Of a stretch of 36,605 nucleotides of DNA, positions 1-6,639 are shown one piece after another. Position 1 is the stretch's first letter. Each line of letters starts with the position of its first letter. Source of the stretch: Eubacteriaceae bacterium (GTDB lineage: Bacteria > Bacillota > Clostridia > Eubacteriales > Anaerofustaceae); contig WRIE01000031.1 in NCBI GenBank assembly GCA_009782875.1, forward strand, positions 1 to 36,605. The letters run 5' to 3'. The notes beneath the pieces are model-generated. The model was not told the origin of the DNA. It ran no database searches and saw nothing but the letters and a program-made list of their open reading frames with translations. Position numbers and translations under genes: made by a program.

Positions 1-320
1 GGCCCAGGGCTTCTCCCGTTTATAATCCGCTCTGACAAAGCCAGCTCATCTAAAGCTTTTTCAAAAGCGCTGCGTTCATCTGTATTATTGTAGTTTTTTT
101 TACCCCATTTTCGATAATGGCAGCAAACATCCTCCCATTTCGGAAAGTCGTGGGGCAATGCCCTCCATCTGCATCCTTCGCGTAAAACATATAGTATTGC
201 GCAAAAAATATCATACAGGTCATATGTGTATGGCCGTGTTGCTTTGGCGGCTGACTCTAAAAAGGGCTTGATAATCTCGAATTGGTCTCTAGTTATGTCG
301 CTTGGATATTTATTTCTCAT
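1..320 (-). CDS. IS5-family transposase, N-terminal part (runs off the window)
   Basis: The minus strand is open from an ATG at 318-320 to the window edge (about 106 codons). It reads MRNKYPSDITRDQFEIIKPF at the start and contains the YDIFCAILYVLREGCRWRAL block, which is the DUF4096 N-terminal domain of IS5-type transposases. This domain precedes the DDE catalytic core, which would lie to the left of the window. Outside the gene, at 376-392, the minus strand reads AGAGGCTGTTTAATATG, which looks like the terminal inverted repeat of the element. The element therefore appears to end near 392, directly against the truncated DUF3320 gene. Whether the transposase is complete or split by the frameshift common in this group cannot be seen here. 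Confidence 0.8.
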   Translation of the reverse strand, partial: MRNKYPSDITRDQFEIIKPFLESAAKATRPYTYDLYDIFCAILYVLREGCRWRALPHDFPKWEDVCCHYRKWGKKNYNNTDERSAFEKALDELALSERIINGRSPG

Positions 321-375
321 ATAATGGTAAACAGCCTTTTTAGCGTTATTATACCATTTATCGACATTTTATGGA

Positions 376-392
376 CATATTAAACAGCCTCT
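376..392. repeat. Putative terminal inverted repeat of the IS5-type element
   Basis: The sequence CATATTAAACAGCCTCT reads AGAGGCTGTTTAATATG on the minus strand and lies about 55 bp upstream of the transposase start. The AGAGGCTGTT core is typical of IS ends of this type and recurs near the right edge of the window (36403-36445). The other end and the target duplication are outside the window, so the exact boundary is inferred. Confidence 0.45.
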
Positions 393-396
393 TAGC

Positions 397-954
397 ATGG
401 ATAAACGAGAAACAAGTCTTGAAGATAAAGAAAATCCGTATAAGTTTGACAAACAGAAACAGACAAGTTTTTCAGAATTGCCCCGCAGTGCTAACGGCTA
501 TTTTGACTTAGGTGATTGTATAAGAGCAGCTGTAAAAAATGAATATCCTTTACATTACGAATTGCTCTGTAAAAAAGTTGCACCACTTTACGGGAATGAA
601 AAGGCAACAGTAAAAATCCGCAGAGAGGTTGACAATGCACTAAGATCACTAAAAGGAGTCGTTCGCAAAGGTGACTTCTTCTATCCCGCCATAAATGCGA
701 AAATTATACCGAGAGCCGTTGGCAACACACGCGAAATAAAACATATTAGCATAGATGAGTTGGCTGAGGCGATGTTCATTATAGTATCAAATAGTTATGG
801 GATAATGAAAGACCATTTATTTAAAGCGACTGTGCAGGAATATGGATTTGCTCGTTCTGGAGAAAAAATACAAACAGCTATGCAAAACGCATATAAGGTT
901 TTGCTAAATAGCAAGCGTGCCAAAGAAATAGATGGGAAAGTAGTATTATCCTGA
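397..954 (+). CDS. DUF3320 domain protein, 5'-truncated remnant of a large helicase-like protein
   Basis: This 185-residue product matches only the extreme C-terminus of large DUF4011/helicase proteins. Family hallmarks in order are a winged-helix-like segment with YPLHYELLCKKVAPLYG (about 50-66), VVRKGDFFYP (about 89-98), and ISIDELAEAMFIIVSNSYGI followed by GFARSGEKI toward the C-terminus. Full-length relatives exceed 1000 residues, and some have been linked to anti-phage defence. The frame upstream of the ATG runs straight into the IS end at about 392 and reaches a stop at 328-330, so the missing N-terminal part was most likely separated by the IS insertion. No convincing ribosome binding site precedes the ATG, which is probably an internal methionine. 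I infer that the gene is non-functional, although the remaining frame is still intact. Confidence 0.75.
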   Translation: MDKRETSLEDKENPYKFDKQKQTSFSELPRSANGYFDLGDCIRAAVKNEYPLHYELLCKKVAPLYGNEKATVKIRREVDNALRSLKGVVRKGDFFYPAINAKIIPRAVGNTREIKHISIDELAEAMFIIVSNSYGIMKDHLFKATVQEYGFARSGEKIQTAMQNAYKVLLNSKRAKEIDGKVVLS

Positions 955-988
955 AGTGAAGTAACTTCAGGTCAACTTGACCTGAAGT
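950..988. repeat. Nested palindromes built from CCTGAAGT / ACTTCAGG
   Basis: CCTGAAGT occurs at 950-957 and 981-988, and its complement ACTTCAGG at 964-971. The right pair forms a perfect palindrome with 12-base arms and one central base (964-988). The left pair forms an alternative hairpin of 8-bp arms. It starts at the stop codon of the DUF3320 fragment and lies between two convergent genes. It may act as a terminator or a protein-binding site; no strong T-run follows on the plus strand. Confidence 0.5.
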
Positions 989-1034
989 GCTATCGGCTTT
1001 TGATGTGCGCTACTTTATCTGGAATTTCCAAATA

Positions 1035-1712
1035 TCACAAACTATAGGCTTCGATGCCCATCTCCAGCAAGTCGAAAGTATACAGCTTTTCGCCAACTCG
1101 ACGCCCACATAGGTGCCTGGCTGCTAAAGAAACTTGGATTGAGGCAACATATGACGCTGTAAAAGACAAGACGCTTACAGGCTCTTTGGGACTGCTGCCC
1201 TCGCTATCCTGGTAGAGGAGGCTATAAAGATTTGTTGAAGGCAACAGCGCAAATGCCGCTTGCCCCTGCCAGCCTTGGATAGCGCCATGCACTATAGGAA
1301 TACCTTTTTTTTGGCATGCTTCAAAGAGGGCTTTCCTTGTGCTCTTATTGTCTAGCGCGTCAATCGCGATATCGCAGCCATCGATAAAACCGGGAAGGTT
1401 TTGGCTGTCCATGGAAGCGTCAATAGCAGTAAAAACAATTCCAGGGTTGATCAATCGCGCCCTTTCGCTTGCAACCAAAACTTTTCTTCGTTCCATTGAA
1501 GCAGTCGTTGCCAAGATTTGCCGGTTTAAATCACTTTCTTGGAAACAGCCTGAATCTGCGGTAGTGATTGCGCCTACGCCAATCCTGGCCAGCAATTCGA
1601 CCGCATACCCCCCAAGACCTCCACAGCCGGCGACAAAAACATGGCTACGGGCAAGCCTGCTCTGCTCTTCCTCGCTTATAGCCCCAATATTTCTCGATAA
1701 ATTATTGTCCAT
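1035..1712 (-). CDS. ThiF/HesA/MoeB-family E1-like adenylating enzyme
   Basis: The 225-residue product has the Rossmann nucleotide-binding loop GCGGLGG (about 30-36), the ESDLNRQ segment with the conserved Asn-Arg (about 59-65), and the Asp-bearing DALDN (about 118-122), which together define the ThiF/MoeB/HesA fold. The family adenylates the C-terminal Gly-Gly of ThiS/MoaD-like sulfur carriers. The paired CxxC zinc motifs of MoeB and ThiF are absent, and the protein is slightly shorter than ThiF, as in HesA-like proteins of AOR clusters. A carrier ending in Gly-Gly is encoded nearby at 4581-4811 and is the likely partner, pointing to sulfuration of the tungsto/molybdopterin precursor. The gene is divergent from the AOR operon. 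An AAAGG ribosome site precedes the ATG. The family call is certain; the pathway is inferred from neighbours. Confidence 0.85.
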   Translation of the reverse strand: MDNNLSRNIGAISEEEQSRLARSHVFVAGCGGLGGYAVELLARIGVGAITTADSGCFQESDLNRQILATTASMERRKVLVASERARLINPGIVFTAIDASMDSQNLPGFIDGCDIAIDALDNKSTRKALFEACQKKGIPIVHGAIQGWQGQAAFALLPSTNLYSLLYQDSEGSSPKEPVSVLSFTASYVASIQVSLAARHLCGRRVGEKLYTFDLLEMGIEAYSL

Positions 1713-1757
1713 CCCAAGCCTTTCTGCAGCGACACTCGATTTTTAGCAATTTTTACT

Positions 1758-1785
1758 AGTATACCATACAGGCACCTGTCTTAAA
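1758..1785 (-). promoter_or_regulatory. Putative promoter of the HesA-like gene with an embedded inverted repeat
   Basis: On the minus strand a TTTAAG element (1780-1785) and TATACT (1758-1763) are separated by 16 bp. The spacer contains ACAGG-CA-CCTGT (1768-1779), an inverted repeat placed where a repressor could act. The -35 match is poor, so this is a moderate call. Confidence 0.35.
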
Positions 1786-2211
1786 GAAACGAAATTGGGG
1801 TTGGCTGCTAAAATGCAGGCAACGCAACTAAATGCATAAGCTCTCTTTAGCCAGCGAGCGAATGTGGTCATAGTGGCAAAACAGTAGTGCGTAATGCATA
1901 ATAATTCGGCCATTGTTGATTTCTAGTTTCATTTTATATCCAGAAAAACCGGGGGGCTTTCAAAAAGTTGGGTTTTGCATAAATATTCGCTCTTCAGCAA
2001 GTCCATCCAAATTTTGATGCAGCCAATCTTTGTCCACAATGCAAATTATGAAGAAATGGCTGTTTTATGCCACAGCTTTATACTGCCTACGACAGTATTG
2101 GCATATGCTGAGCTAATATTTAACATTGGATCAGAAGGCGTATTAAACGCTCGAGAAATATTGACACCATCAGTGAATCATAATATTTCAAAATAACCAG
2201 AATTTCGAGTA
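1786..2211. other. Intergenic stretch with no supported gene
   Basis: This AT-rich region lies between the divergent HesA-like gene and the AOR operon promoter. The one short plus-strand frame (1975-2196) lacks a ribosome binding site and any recognisable motif, so I do not call it. Nothing else is evident. Confidence 0.5.
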
Positions 2212-2241
2212 TTGCACGGAAGTTTGGCAAAATGATATAAT
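2212..2241 (+). promoter_or_regulatory. Promoter of the ferredoxin-AOR operon
   Basis: TTGCAC at 2212-2217 and a perfect TATAAT at 2236-2241 are separated by 18 bp, a good sigma-A match. Transcription would start near 2248 and leave a leader of about 165 nt before the ferredoxin start, room for the structured element that follows. Confidence 0.6.
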
Positions 2242-2254
2242 ATTAAGACCTAGA

Positions 2255-2360
2255 CACGAGCGGGATTCATGCCAAGTAGTTAATAAAGAGACATCCTGCT
2301 AGGCGCTTTCCCTGTCGGAGGCTTGGTTCAGCAGCAATTCCGGTTAATCCGGTGTTGCAA
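2255..2360 (+). promoter_or_regulatory. Structured leader RNA of the AOR operon (possible Moco/Tuco-type riboswitch)
   Basis: The leader holds several pairings: GCTTTC/GGAGGC (2305-2310 with 2317-2322, 6-nt loop); CTGCT/AGCAG (2296-2300 with 2330-2334), which encloses it; CCAAG/CTTGG (2272-2276 with 2322-2326), which interleaves with the last pair; and a GCAA..CCGG hairpin (2334-2358). The interleaved stems suggest alternative folds or a pseudoknot. Molybdenum and tungsten cofactor riboswitches are known upstream of cofactor enzymes, and this leader sits before a tungsten-type AOR. I recognise the position and the compact fold, but I could not match the family consensus base by base, so the identity is inference. 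Confidence 0.4.
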
Positions 2361-2413
2361 GTTTGCCCTAAATACTGTATATAATAAATAGATTGATTTA
2401 TATGGAGGTACCC

Positions 2414-2824
2414 TTGGCAAAGATTCTTAGAGCGAACGAAATGAGCAAATGCCTTGGTTGTTTTGCTTGTATGCAATTTTGCGCCTGTGTGAACAAAAAA
2501 AACCATTCACTTCAAAAGAGCGCGATCCGGATAAAAGCTCCTGGAGGAATATCTGACCGTTTCGTCGCAGTTGTATGCCAGGGTTGCAGCGAGCCTCCCT
2601 GTGCAGAAGTGTGCCCGTCAAATGCATTGACACCGCGCAAAGGCGGCGGGGTTAACCAGGACCCGAAGAAATGCATCGGCTGCAGGCGATGTGAGAATGC
2701 CTGTATGGGACATGCGATTACTTATGACATGGAAGAGCATAAACCGATAATATGCGACCACTGCGGGATTTGCGCCAATTTCTGCCCCCATGGCTGCTTG
2801 AATATGCAGGAGGTGCCAGATTAA
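2414..2824 (+). CDS. Polyferredoxin-type protein with four [4Fe-4S] motifs, AOR partner
   Basis: The product of about 136 residues contains sixteen cysteines in four sets: CLGCFACMQFC, CQGCSEPPCAEVC, CIGCRRCENAC and CDHCGICANFC, enough for four [4Fe-4S] clusters. This is the arrangement of small electron-transfer subunits (HybA/DmsB-like) encoded beside AOR-family enzymes. I place the start at the TTG at 2414, because GGAGGT lies 4 nt upstream (2404-2409) and the N-terminus AKILRANEMSKC then fits the family; an in-frame ATG at 2393 has no ribosome site. The stop overlaps the AOR start by one base (TAATG), so the two are translationally coupled. It probably carries electrons from AOR to a ferredoxin or another acceptor. 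Confidence 0.85.
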   Translation: MAKILRANEMSKCLGCFACMQFCACVNKKNHSLQKSAIRIKAPGGISDRFVAVVCQGCSEPPCAEVCPSNALTPRKGGGVNQDPKKCIGCRRCENACMGHAITYDMEEHKPIICDHCGICANFCPHGCLNMQEVPD

Positions 2825-4584
2825 TGATTTACAAAGATTACATCCGGGTATTAAACGTTGATATGGCCAGCGAGAGGATATATATTGATGAACGCCAAGA
2901 CCTTATGCCATATCTTGGAGGGGTTGGAGTCGCCGCGAAATTGCTTGAGGAGAATATGCGCGCAGACCTGCCGCCCCTTGCCCCAGAGCAGCCTATCGTT
3001 TTTGCGATCGGGGCAATGGAGACAGTATATCCTGTAATAACTAAAGTCGTCGCGATGTTCATCTCCCCATTGACAGGAGAGCTTGGGGAATCCTATGCAG
3101 GCGGGCGCATGGGCATGACCATGTTCCAAGCCGGTTTTGACGCCATTGTAATTACCGGCAGGGCTGTCAGGCCAACATATTTAGCAATAACTGACACTGA
3201 TGTTGTTTTCCGGGATTCCAGAGTCTTTTGGGGAACAGGCTCAGGCGAGGTTGGGCGCCATATCCGCGAATACGAACAGGACCAAGGCAGCAAGCTTTCA
3301 ATTATCCGCATTGGCGAAGCTGGTGAAAACCTGGTGAGATTCGCATGTGTCAGTGTCGACCGGTACAGGCATTTTGGGCGGCTGGGTTTAGGCGCGGTCT
3401 TTGGCTCAAAACAGCTCAAAGCTATCAGCTTAGACGGCAACCGGAGTATGCCAATCCAGAATTACGCGCCTTATTTCAAAGTGATGCGTGAATTATACAA
3501 AAAAGCAACAGAATCAGGATTGATGTCAAAATACCATGATTTGGGCACGCCTGTCAACGTGGAGCCCTTGAGCGCTATTGGAGCCCTTCCTACACTCAAT
3601 CTCCAAAGCGGCACTTATGAGCATGCTGACAAAATATCAGGCGAAGAGTTCGCCAGCGCGCACTTGGTGCGCAAGCTGGCATGTGTAGGCTGCCCAGTAG
3701 GCTGCATCCATATTGGCAGCTACCGCAGGACATTTGCAGAGCATGGATATGAGTACGAATCAGTTGAAGTCGGCTACGACTACGAGCTGATATTCTCTCT
3801 GGGCTCATATTTGGGAATTGACAACACCAGGGATGTGCTGGAGCTCATCGAAGAAGTCGAAGTTTGCGGCATGGACGCCATGAGCACCGGTGTTGCCCTC
3901 GGATGGGCCACTGAAGCCTTAGAGAAGGGCCTTGTGGGTTTAGATGACACATTGGTGGATTTGAAGTTTGGGCAGTCCCAAGCCTACCGCAAAGCTGTCC
4001 GCTATATGAGCGGGGCTGAAAACGAGTTCTACCGCAATTTGGGTTATGGGGTCAAGCATGCCTCCAGCGTATATGGCGGCGAAGACTTTGCTATGCATAT
4101 CGCAGGCAACGAGATGGCGGGATACCACACTGGCTATGCAGCCATTGCAGGCGCGGCAGTCGGGGCGCGACATTCCCATCTTTGCAACGGCGGATACTCG
4201 ATAGACCAAGGCCTGAAAGATCCGGATATCGATATAGACGACATGGCAAACGCTATTCTCGAGGAAGAAGTCGAGCGCAACTTGTACAACTCTTTGATAA
4301 TGTGCCTCTTTGCCCGCAAGATATATGACCGTGACACAGTTATCAGGGCATTGTCCGCTATCGGCCAAGAATTGACAGATGAGGATCTTTCAGCTATCAC
4401 AAAGCGTATATACGCCACAAAGCTGCGCATAAAGAAAGCATTGAATTTTGATTTAAGCGAAGTCCGCTTGCCGAAACGGTTCTTTGAGACACCGTCAATG
4501 CATGGCAAGCTCGATGAAGCTAGGACTTACGAGATTATCGAAAGATACAAGGAAATGATCGCCGAAATGGAGGCGTTTACTTGA
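2824..4584 (+). CDS. aor: Aldehyde:ferredoxin oxidoreductase, tungsten-pterin family
   Basis: The 586-residue product has the usual AOR length. The N-terminal domain carries YAGGRMG (91-97). The segment RHFGRLGLGAVFGSKQLKAI at 182-201 is the conserved cofactor-binding block. CVGCPVGC gives Cys287, Cys290 and Cys294 of the [4Fe-4S] site, and a cysteine in the late NSLIMCLFA segment is the likely fourth ligand. Members oxidise aldehydes (some act on 2-oxo acids or aromatic substrates) using a W- or Mo-bis-pterin and pass electrons to ferredoxin. AGGAGGTG (2807-2814) precedes the ATG at 2824, which overlaps the stop of the ferredoxin gene. An upstream in-frame extension lies inside the ferredoxin gene and is rejected. 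The enzyme is probably cytoplasmic since no signal peptide is visible. The exact substrate cannot be read from sequence. Confidence 0.93.
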   Translation: MIYKDYIRVLNVDMASERIYIDERQDLMPYLGGVGVAAKLLEENMRADLPPLAPEQPIVFAIGAMETVYPVITKVVAMFISPLTGELGESYAGGRMGMTMFQAGFDAIVITGRAVRPTYLAITDTDVVFRDSRVFWGTGSGEVGRHIREYEQDQGSKLSIIRIGEAGENLVRFACVSVDRYRHFGRLGLGAVFGSKQLKAISLDGNRSMPIQNYAPYFKVMRELYKKATESGLMSKYHDLGTPVNVEPLSAIGALPTLNLQSGTYEHADKISGEEFASAHLVRKLACVGCPVGCIHIGSYRRTFAEHGYEYESVEVGYDYELIFSLGSYLGIDNTRDVLELIEEVEVCGMDAMSTGVALGWATEALEKGLVGLDDTLVDLKFGQSQAYRKAVRYMSGAENEFYRNLGYGVKHASSVYGGEDFAMHIAGNEMAGYHTGYAAIAGAAVGARHSHLCNGGYSIDQGLKDPDIDIDDMANAILEEEVERNLYNSLIMCLFARKIYDRDTVIRALSAIGQELTDEDLSAITKRIYATKLRIKKALNFDLSEVRLPKRFFETPSMHGKLDEARTYEIIERYKEMIAEMEAFT

Positions 4585-4811
4585 TAAATGTTACGATCGA
4601 GACAGGCCAGTGGGCAAAGGCGTATCTGGCTGAGCGGGTAATGCAAATTAGCTTGCCCCAAGGCACCCAAGCAGGCAACTTGGCAAGTGTGTTGGCTATC
4701 GGGGAAGATGACGCAGGGGCTGTGATTGTCAATGGATCGATTGCAAAGCCTGGCCAAATCCTGCAAGATGGTGACAAAATCAAGATGCTTGCATCGATTA
4801 TTGGTGGATAA
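4581..4811 (+). CDS. ThiS/MoaD-like sulfur-carrier protein
   Basis: This 76-residue protein has the size and beta-grasp pattern of ThiS/MoaD (VTIETGQW near the start, VIVNGSIA in the middle, LQDGDKIKML near the end) and finishes exactly with IIGG. The terminal Gly-Gly is the site of adenylation and thiocarboxylation in this family. Translation starts with TTG, overlapping the AOR stop by 4 bases, with GGAGG in the AOR coding end as ribosome site. The likely activating enzyme is the HesA-like protein at 1035-1712. Its place in the AOR operon suggests a role in making the pterin dithiolene of the tungsten or molybdenum cofactor, not thiamine, but that choice is inference. Confidence 0.85.
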   Translation: MINVTIETGQWAKAYLAERVMQISLPQGTQAGNLASVLAIGEDDAGAVIVNGSIAKPGQILQDGDKIKMLASIIGG

Positions 4812-4820
4812 AAATAGATA

Positions 4821-4858
4821 AAAAAGGGAAACGCATTGTTTCGTGCGTTTCCCTTTTT
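4821..4858. terminator. Bidirectional intrinsic terminator
   Basis: A 15-bp stem, AAAAAGGGAAACGCA pairing with TGCGTTTCCCTTTTT across an 8-nt loop, ends in a T-run on both strands. It closes the AOR operon on the plus strand and the heavy-metal protein gene on the minus strand. Confidence 0.9.
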
Positions 4859-4883
4859 CACGTCCAGGTTAAAATTGCCGCAA

Positions 4884-5096
4884 TTATGCGACAGTTGCCG
4901 TGTAGCCTTGGAACTCTACGGCAAACACCATTTTCTCGGTTGTGGCGACAGCCTCGTCATACTCGACTGTAGCGTTGTTGGCCTCCAAGCTGACTTGCAC
5001 ATCGCTGACGCCTTCTACAGACTTGAGCGCGCCATCGACTGCTGCTACGCAGTGATCGCATGACATTCCTTCAATATTTAAAATTGCTTTTGCCAT
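4884..5096 (-). CDS. Heavy-metal-associated (HMA) domain protein, CopZ/MerP-like
   Basis: The 70-residue protein is a single HMA domain with the metal-binding motif GMSCDHC (Cys13, Cys16) and a beta-alpha-beta pattern through the C-terminal FQGYTATVA. Such proteins bind Cu(I) or similar soft metals and hand them to P-type ATPases. A GGAGG ribosome site lies just before the ATG. No transporter ATPase is encoded nearby, so the partner is elsewhere in the genome. Family certain; the metal is unknown. Confidence 0.9.
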   Translation of the reverse strand: MAKAILNIEGMSCDHCVAAVDGALKSVEGVSDVQVSLEANNATVEYDEAVATTEKMVFAVEFQGYTATVA

Positions 5097-5130
5097 TCCA
5101 ATACCTCCACATTGTTATATTATAGGAATT

Positions 5131-5160
5131 ATTATAGCCCTCGCAGGGGATATTCTGCAA
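5131..5160 (-). promoter_or_regulatory. Putative promoter of the HMA protein gene
   Basis: The minus strand carries TTGCAG (5155-5160) and TATAAT (5131-5136) with 18-bp spacing. A second TATAAT lies at 5119-5124. Both are upstream of the GGAGG site. Confidence 0.5.
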
Positions 5161-5251
5161 CAAATTTTTGCGCAAACACCCCTTTTTGCCGCAGGAAGCC
5201 CTAAGTGGGCAGCTATAGCAAAATTGCAAGCTTGCGCCGCTGAGATTGGCT

Positions 5252-5581
5252 TCAAACCAGCCTAATTAAGAGCATGTAAGCAAGAGTGCCTGCCGCAATG
5301 GAAAAAGGCGTTTTGCCTTTGGCAGCCTGGATAGCCGCTGTCAGTGCCGCGCTTGTAGCGGCGGCGATAGAGCGGCTTGCTTGGGCGGAAAAATCCAAGT
5401 CCCGCAAGCAATAAACCACCAACAACCCTATAGCGGCGCTAGGCACAACCTTGCCTAAATACTGCAAGAACGCAAAACTGCCTTTTGCCTTTGAAAGGAG
5501 TATAAAAGGCGCCCAGCGGGTGATTTGGGTAGCCAAGGCAGCTAGCCCAATTATTATTGAATACTTAATCGTTGTTTCCAT
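5252..5581 (-). CDS. azlD: AzlD-family branched-chain amino acid export subunit
   Basis: The 109-residue, highly hydrophobic protein has about four membrane segments and the AzlD signature TRWAPFILL near residues 21-29. AzlD pairs with AzlC to form a branched-chain amino acid exporter, known from azaleucine resistance in Bacillus subtilis. Its start overlaps the end of the AzlC gene by 17 bp, so the two are translated together. The neighbouring divergent operon imports the same amino acid class. Confidence 0.88.
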   Translation of the reverse strand: METTIKYSIIIGLAALATQITRWAPFILLSKAKGSFAFLQYLGKVVPSAAIGLLVVYCLRDLDFSAQASRSIAAATSAALTAAIQAAKGKTPFSIAAGTLAYMLLIRLV

Positions 5582-6308
5582 TTACATCCTCCAAGGCTAA
5601 GTTGATGTCCAATCCGGCGACCTGTTTTCGAAAGACACTCAGGAATGCCACTATTGCCCCCATAGCAATAGGTATAAAGCTGTCTGCGCCTGCCAGAAGA
5701 ATCGCGCAAATAGAGGCGCTTGCCCCGATTAGCCCAGCTGCGCAGTTTAGCTTGCTCTTTTTTAGATGCTCGACAAACATCGCGACAAACAATGCGCAAA
5801 GGGAGAATTCAATCCCTTCAAGACCAAAGCTGGCCAATGAGCCGGCAAGGGCTCCCAACAAAGTGGCAAATGACCAGTAAAAGTGGTTTAAGGCAGAGAC
5901 AAAAAAATAGAAATATGCCCGGTTGACATCCTCGGGCGGGTCTACTGAAGTCAACAATGAAAATGTCTCATCGCACAAGGCGAATATCAAATATGGCCTC
6001 AAGGCTTTAGAGGCGCTATACTGCCTGCTCAACGAAAGCCCGTAGAAAAAATGCCTTGCATTGATCATTAATGTCAAAAAGAACACGCTAGCCCAGTCTA
6101 GGGGCGCCAAAAAGAATGGAGCGCATAAATACTGGGCGCTGCCAGCGAATACTGCCAAGCTGCTAGCCAACGCCCAAACAGCCCCAACGCCAATGCTGTC
6201 CATGTACATTCCATAGGCTATGCCGAGGAATAAAAAACCTGTCAACACAGGGACAGTGTGGGGGAAAGCAGCTAGGAGGGCTTTTTTGAGTTCTTTATAT
6301 GTTTGCAT
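5565..6308 (-). CDS. azlC: AzlC-family branched-chain amino acid permease
   Basis: The 247-residue membrane protein has the AzlC features: FPHTVPVLTGFLFLGIAYG near the N-terminus, FAGSAQYLCAPFF (about 54-66), and LMINARHFFYGLSLS (about 81-95), plus a cluster of C-terminal hydrophobic segments. It is the large subunit of the AzlCD exporter and is followed by azlD with a 17-bp overlap. The gene diverges from the Liv importer operon, separated by about 330 bp. The start at 6308 gives the normal family length. AzlCD can export branched-chain amino acids when intracellular levels are high; the precise substrates here are inferred from the family. Confidence 0.9.
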   Translation of the reverse strand: MQTYKELKKALLAAFPHTVPVLTGFLFLGIAYGMYMDSIGVGAVWALASSLAVFAGSAQYLCAPFFLAPLDWASVFFLTLMINARHFFYGLSLSRQYSASKALRPYLIFALCDETFSLLTSVDPPEDVNRAYFYFFVSALNHFYWSFATLLGALAGSLASFGLEGIEFSLCALFVAMFVEHLKKSKLNCAAGLIGASASICAILLAGADSFIPIAMGAIVAFLSVFRKQVAGLDINLALEDVNGNND

Positions 6309-6460
6309 AATATTGCCAAAAAAAAATTGCGGCTAAGTTTTTTTTTAAGGATAGCGCCAAGGCAAGCTTTTGTCCAGAAAAATCGTAGTCGCCATAGCAG
6401 TGCGAAATAACTGCCAATCCGATAAAATGCGCTATACAAGAAGCAATCAGCAAATCATTG

Positions 6461-6489
6461 TTGAAAAAAAAACATAAAAATGTTAAGAT
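6461..6489 (+). promoter_or_regulatory. Putative promoter of the Liv operon
   Basis: TTGAAA (6461-6466) and TAAGAT (6484-6489) are separated by 17 bp. The leader of about 145 nt holds a small hairpin, AAAGCG (6546-6551) with CGCTTT (6561-6566). No T-box or other named riboswitch was recognised in this 330-bp gap. Confidence 0.4.
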
Positions 6490-6639
6490 TCTAACAAACA
6501 TGCGCCATGCGCGTTTCTTTTGCATGTAGCAAATTTTCAACCGCCAAAGCGGGCGGAGGTCGCTTTGCCAATATTATTTTGGCTTAGAAGCCCAAAAACA
6601 ACACGGGCGCGCTATTTCGATACAAGTAAAGGGGAAAAA

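Noticed and set aside
1339-1746. Plus-strand frame opposite the HesA-like gene
   Set aside because: The minus strand encodes a complete E1-like protein with catalytic motifs; the plus frame has none.
1975-2196. 73-codon plus-strand frame before the AOR promoter
   Set aside because: No ribosome site, no motif, and AT-rich random composition.
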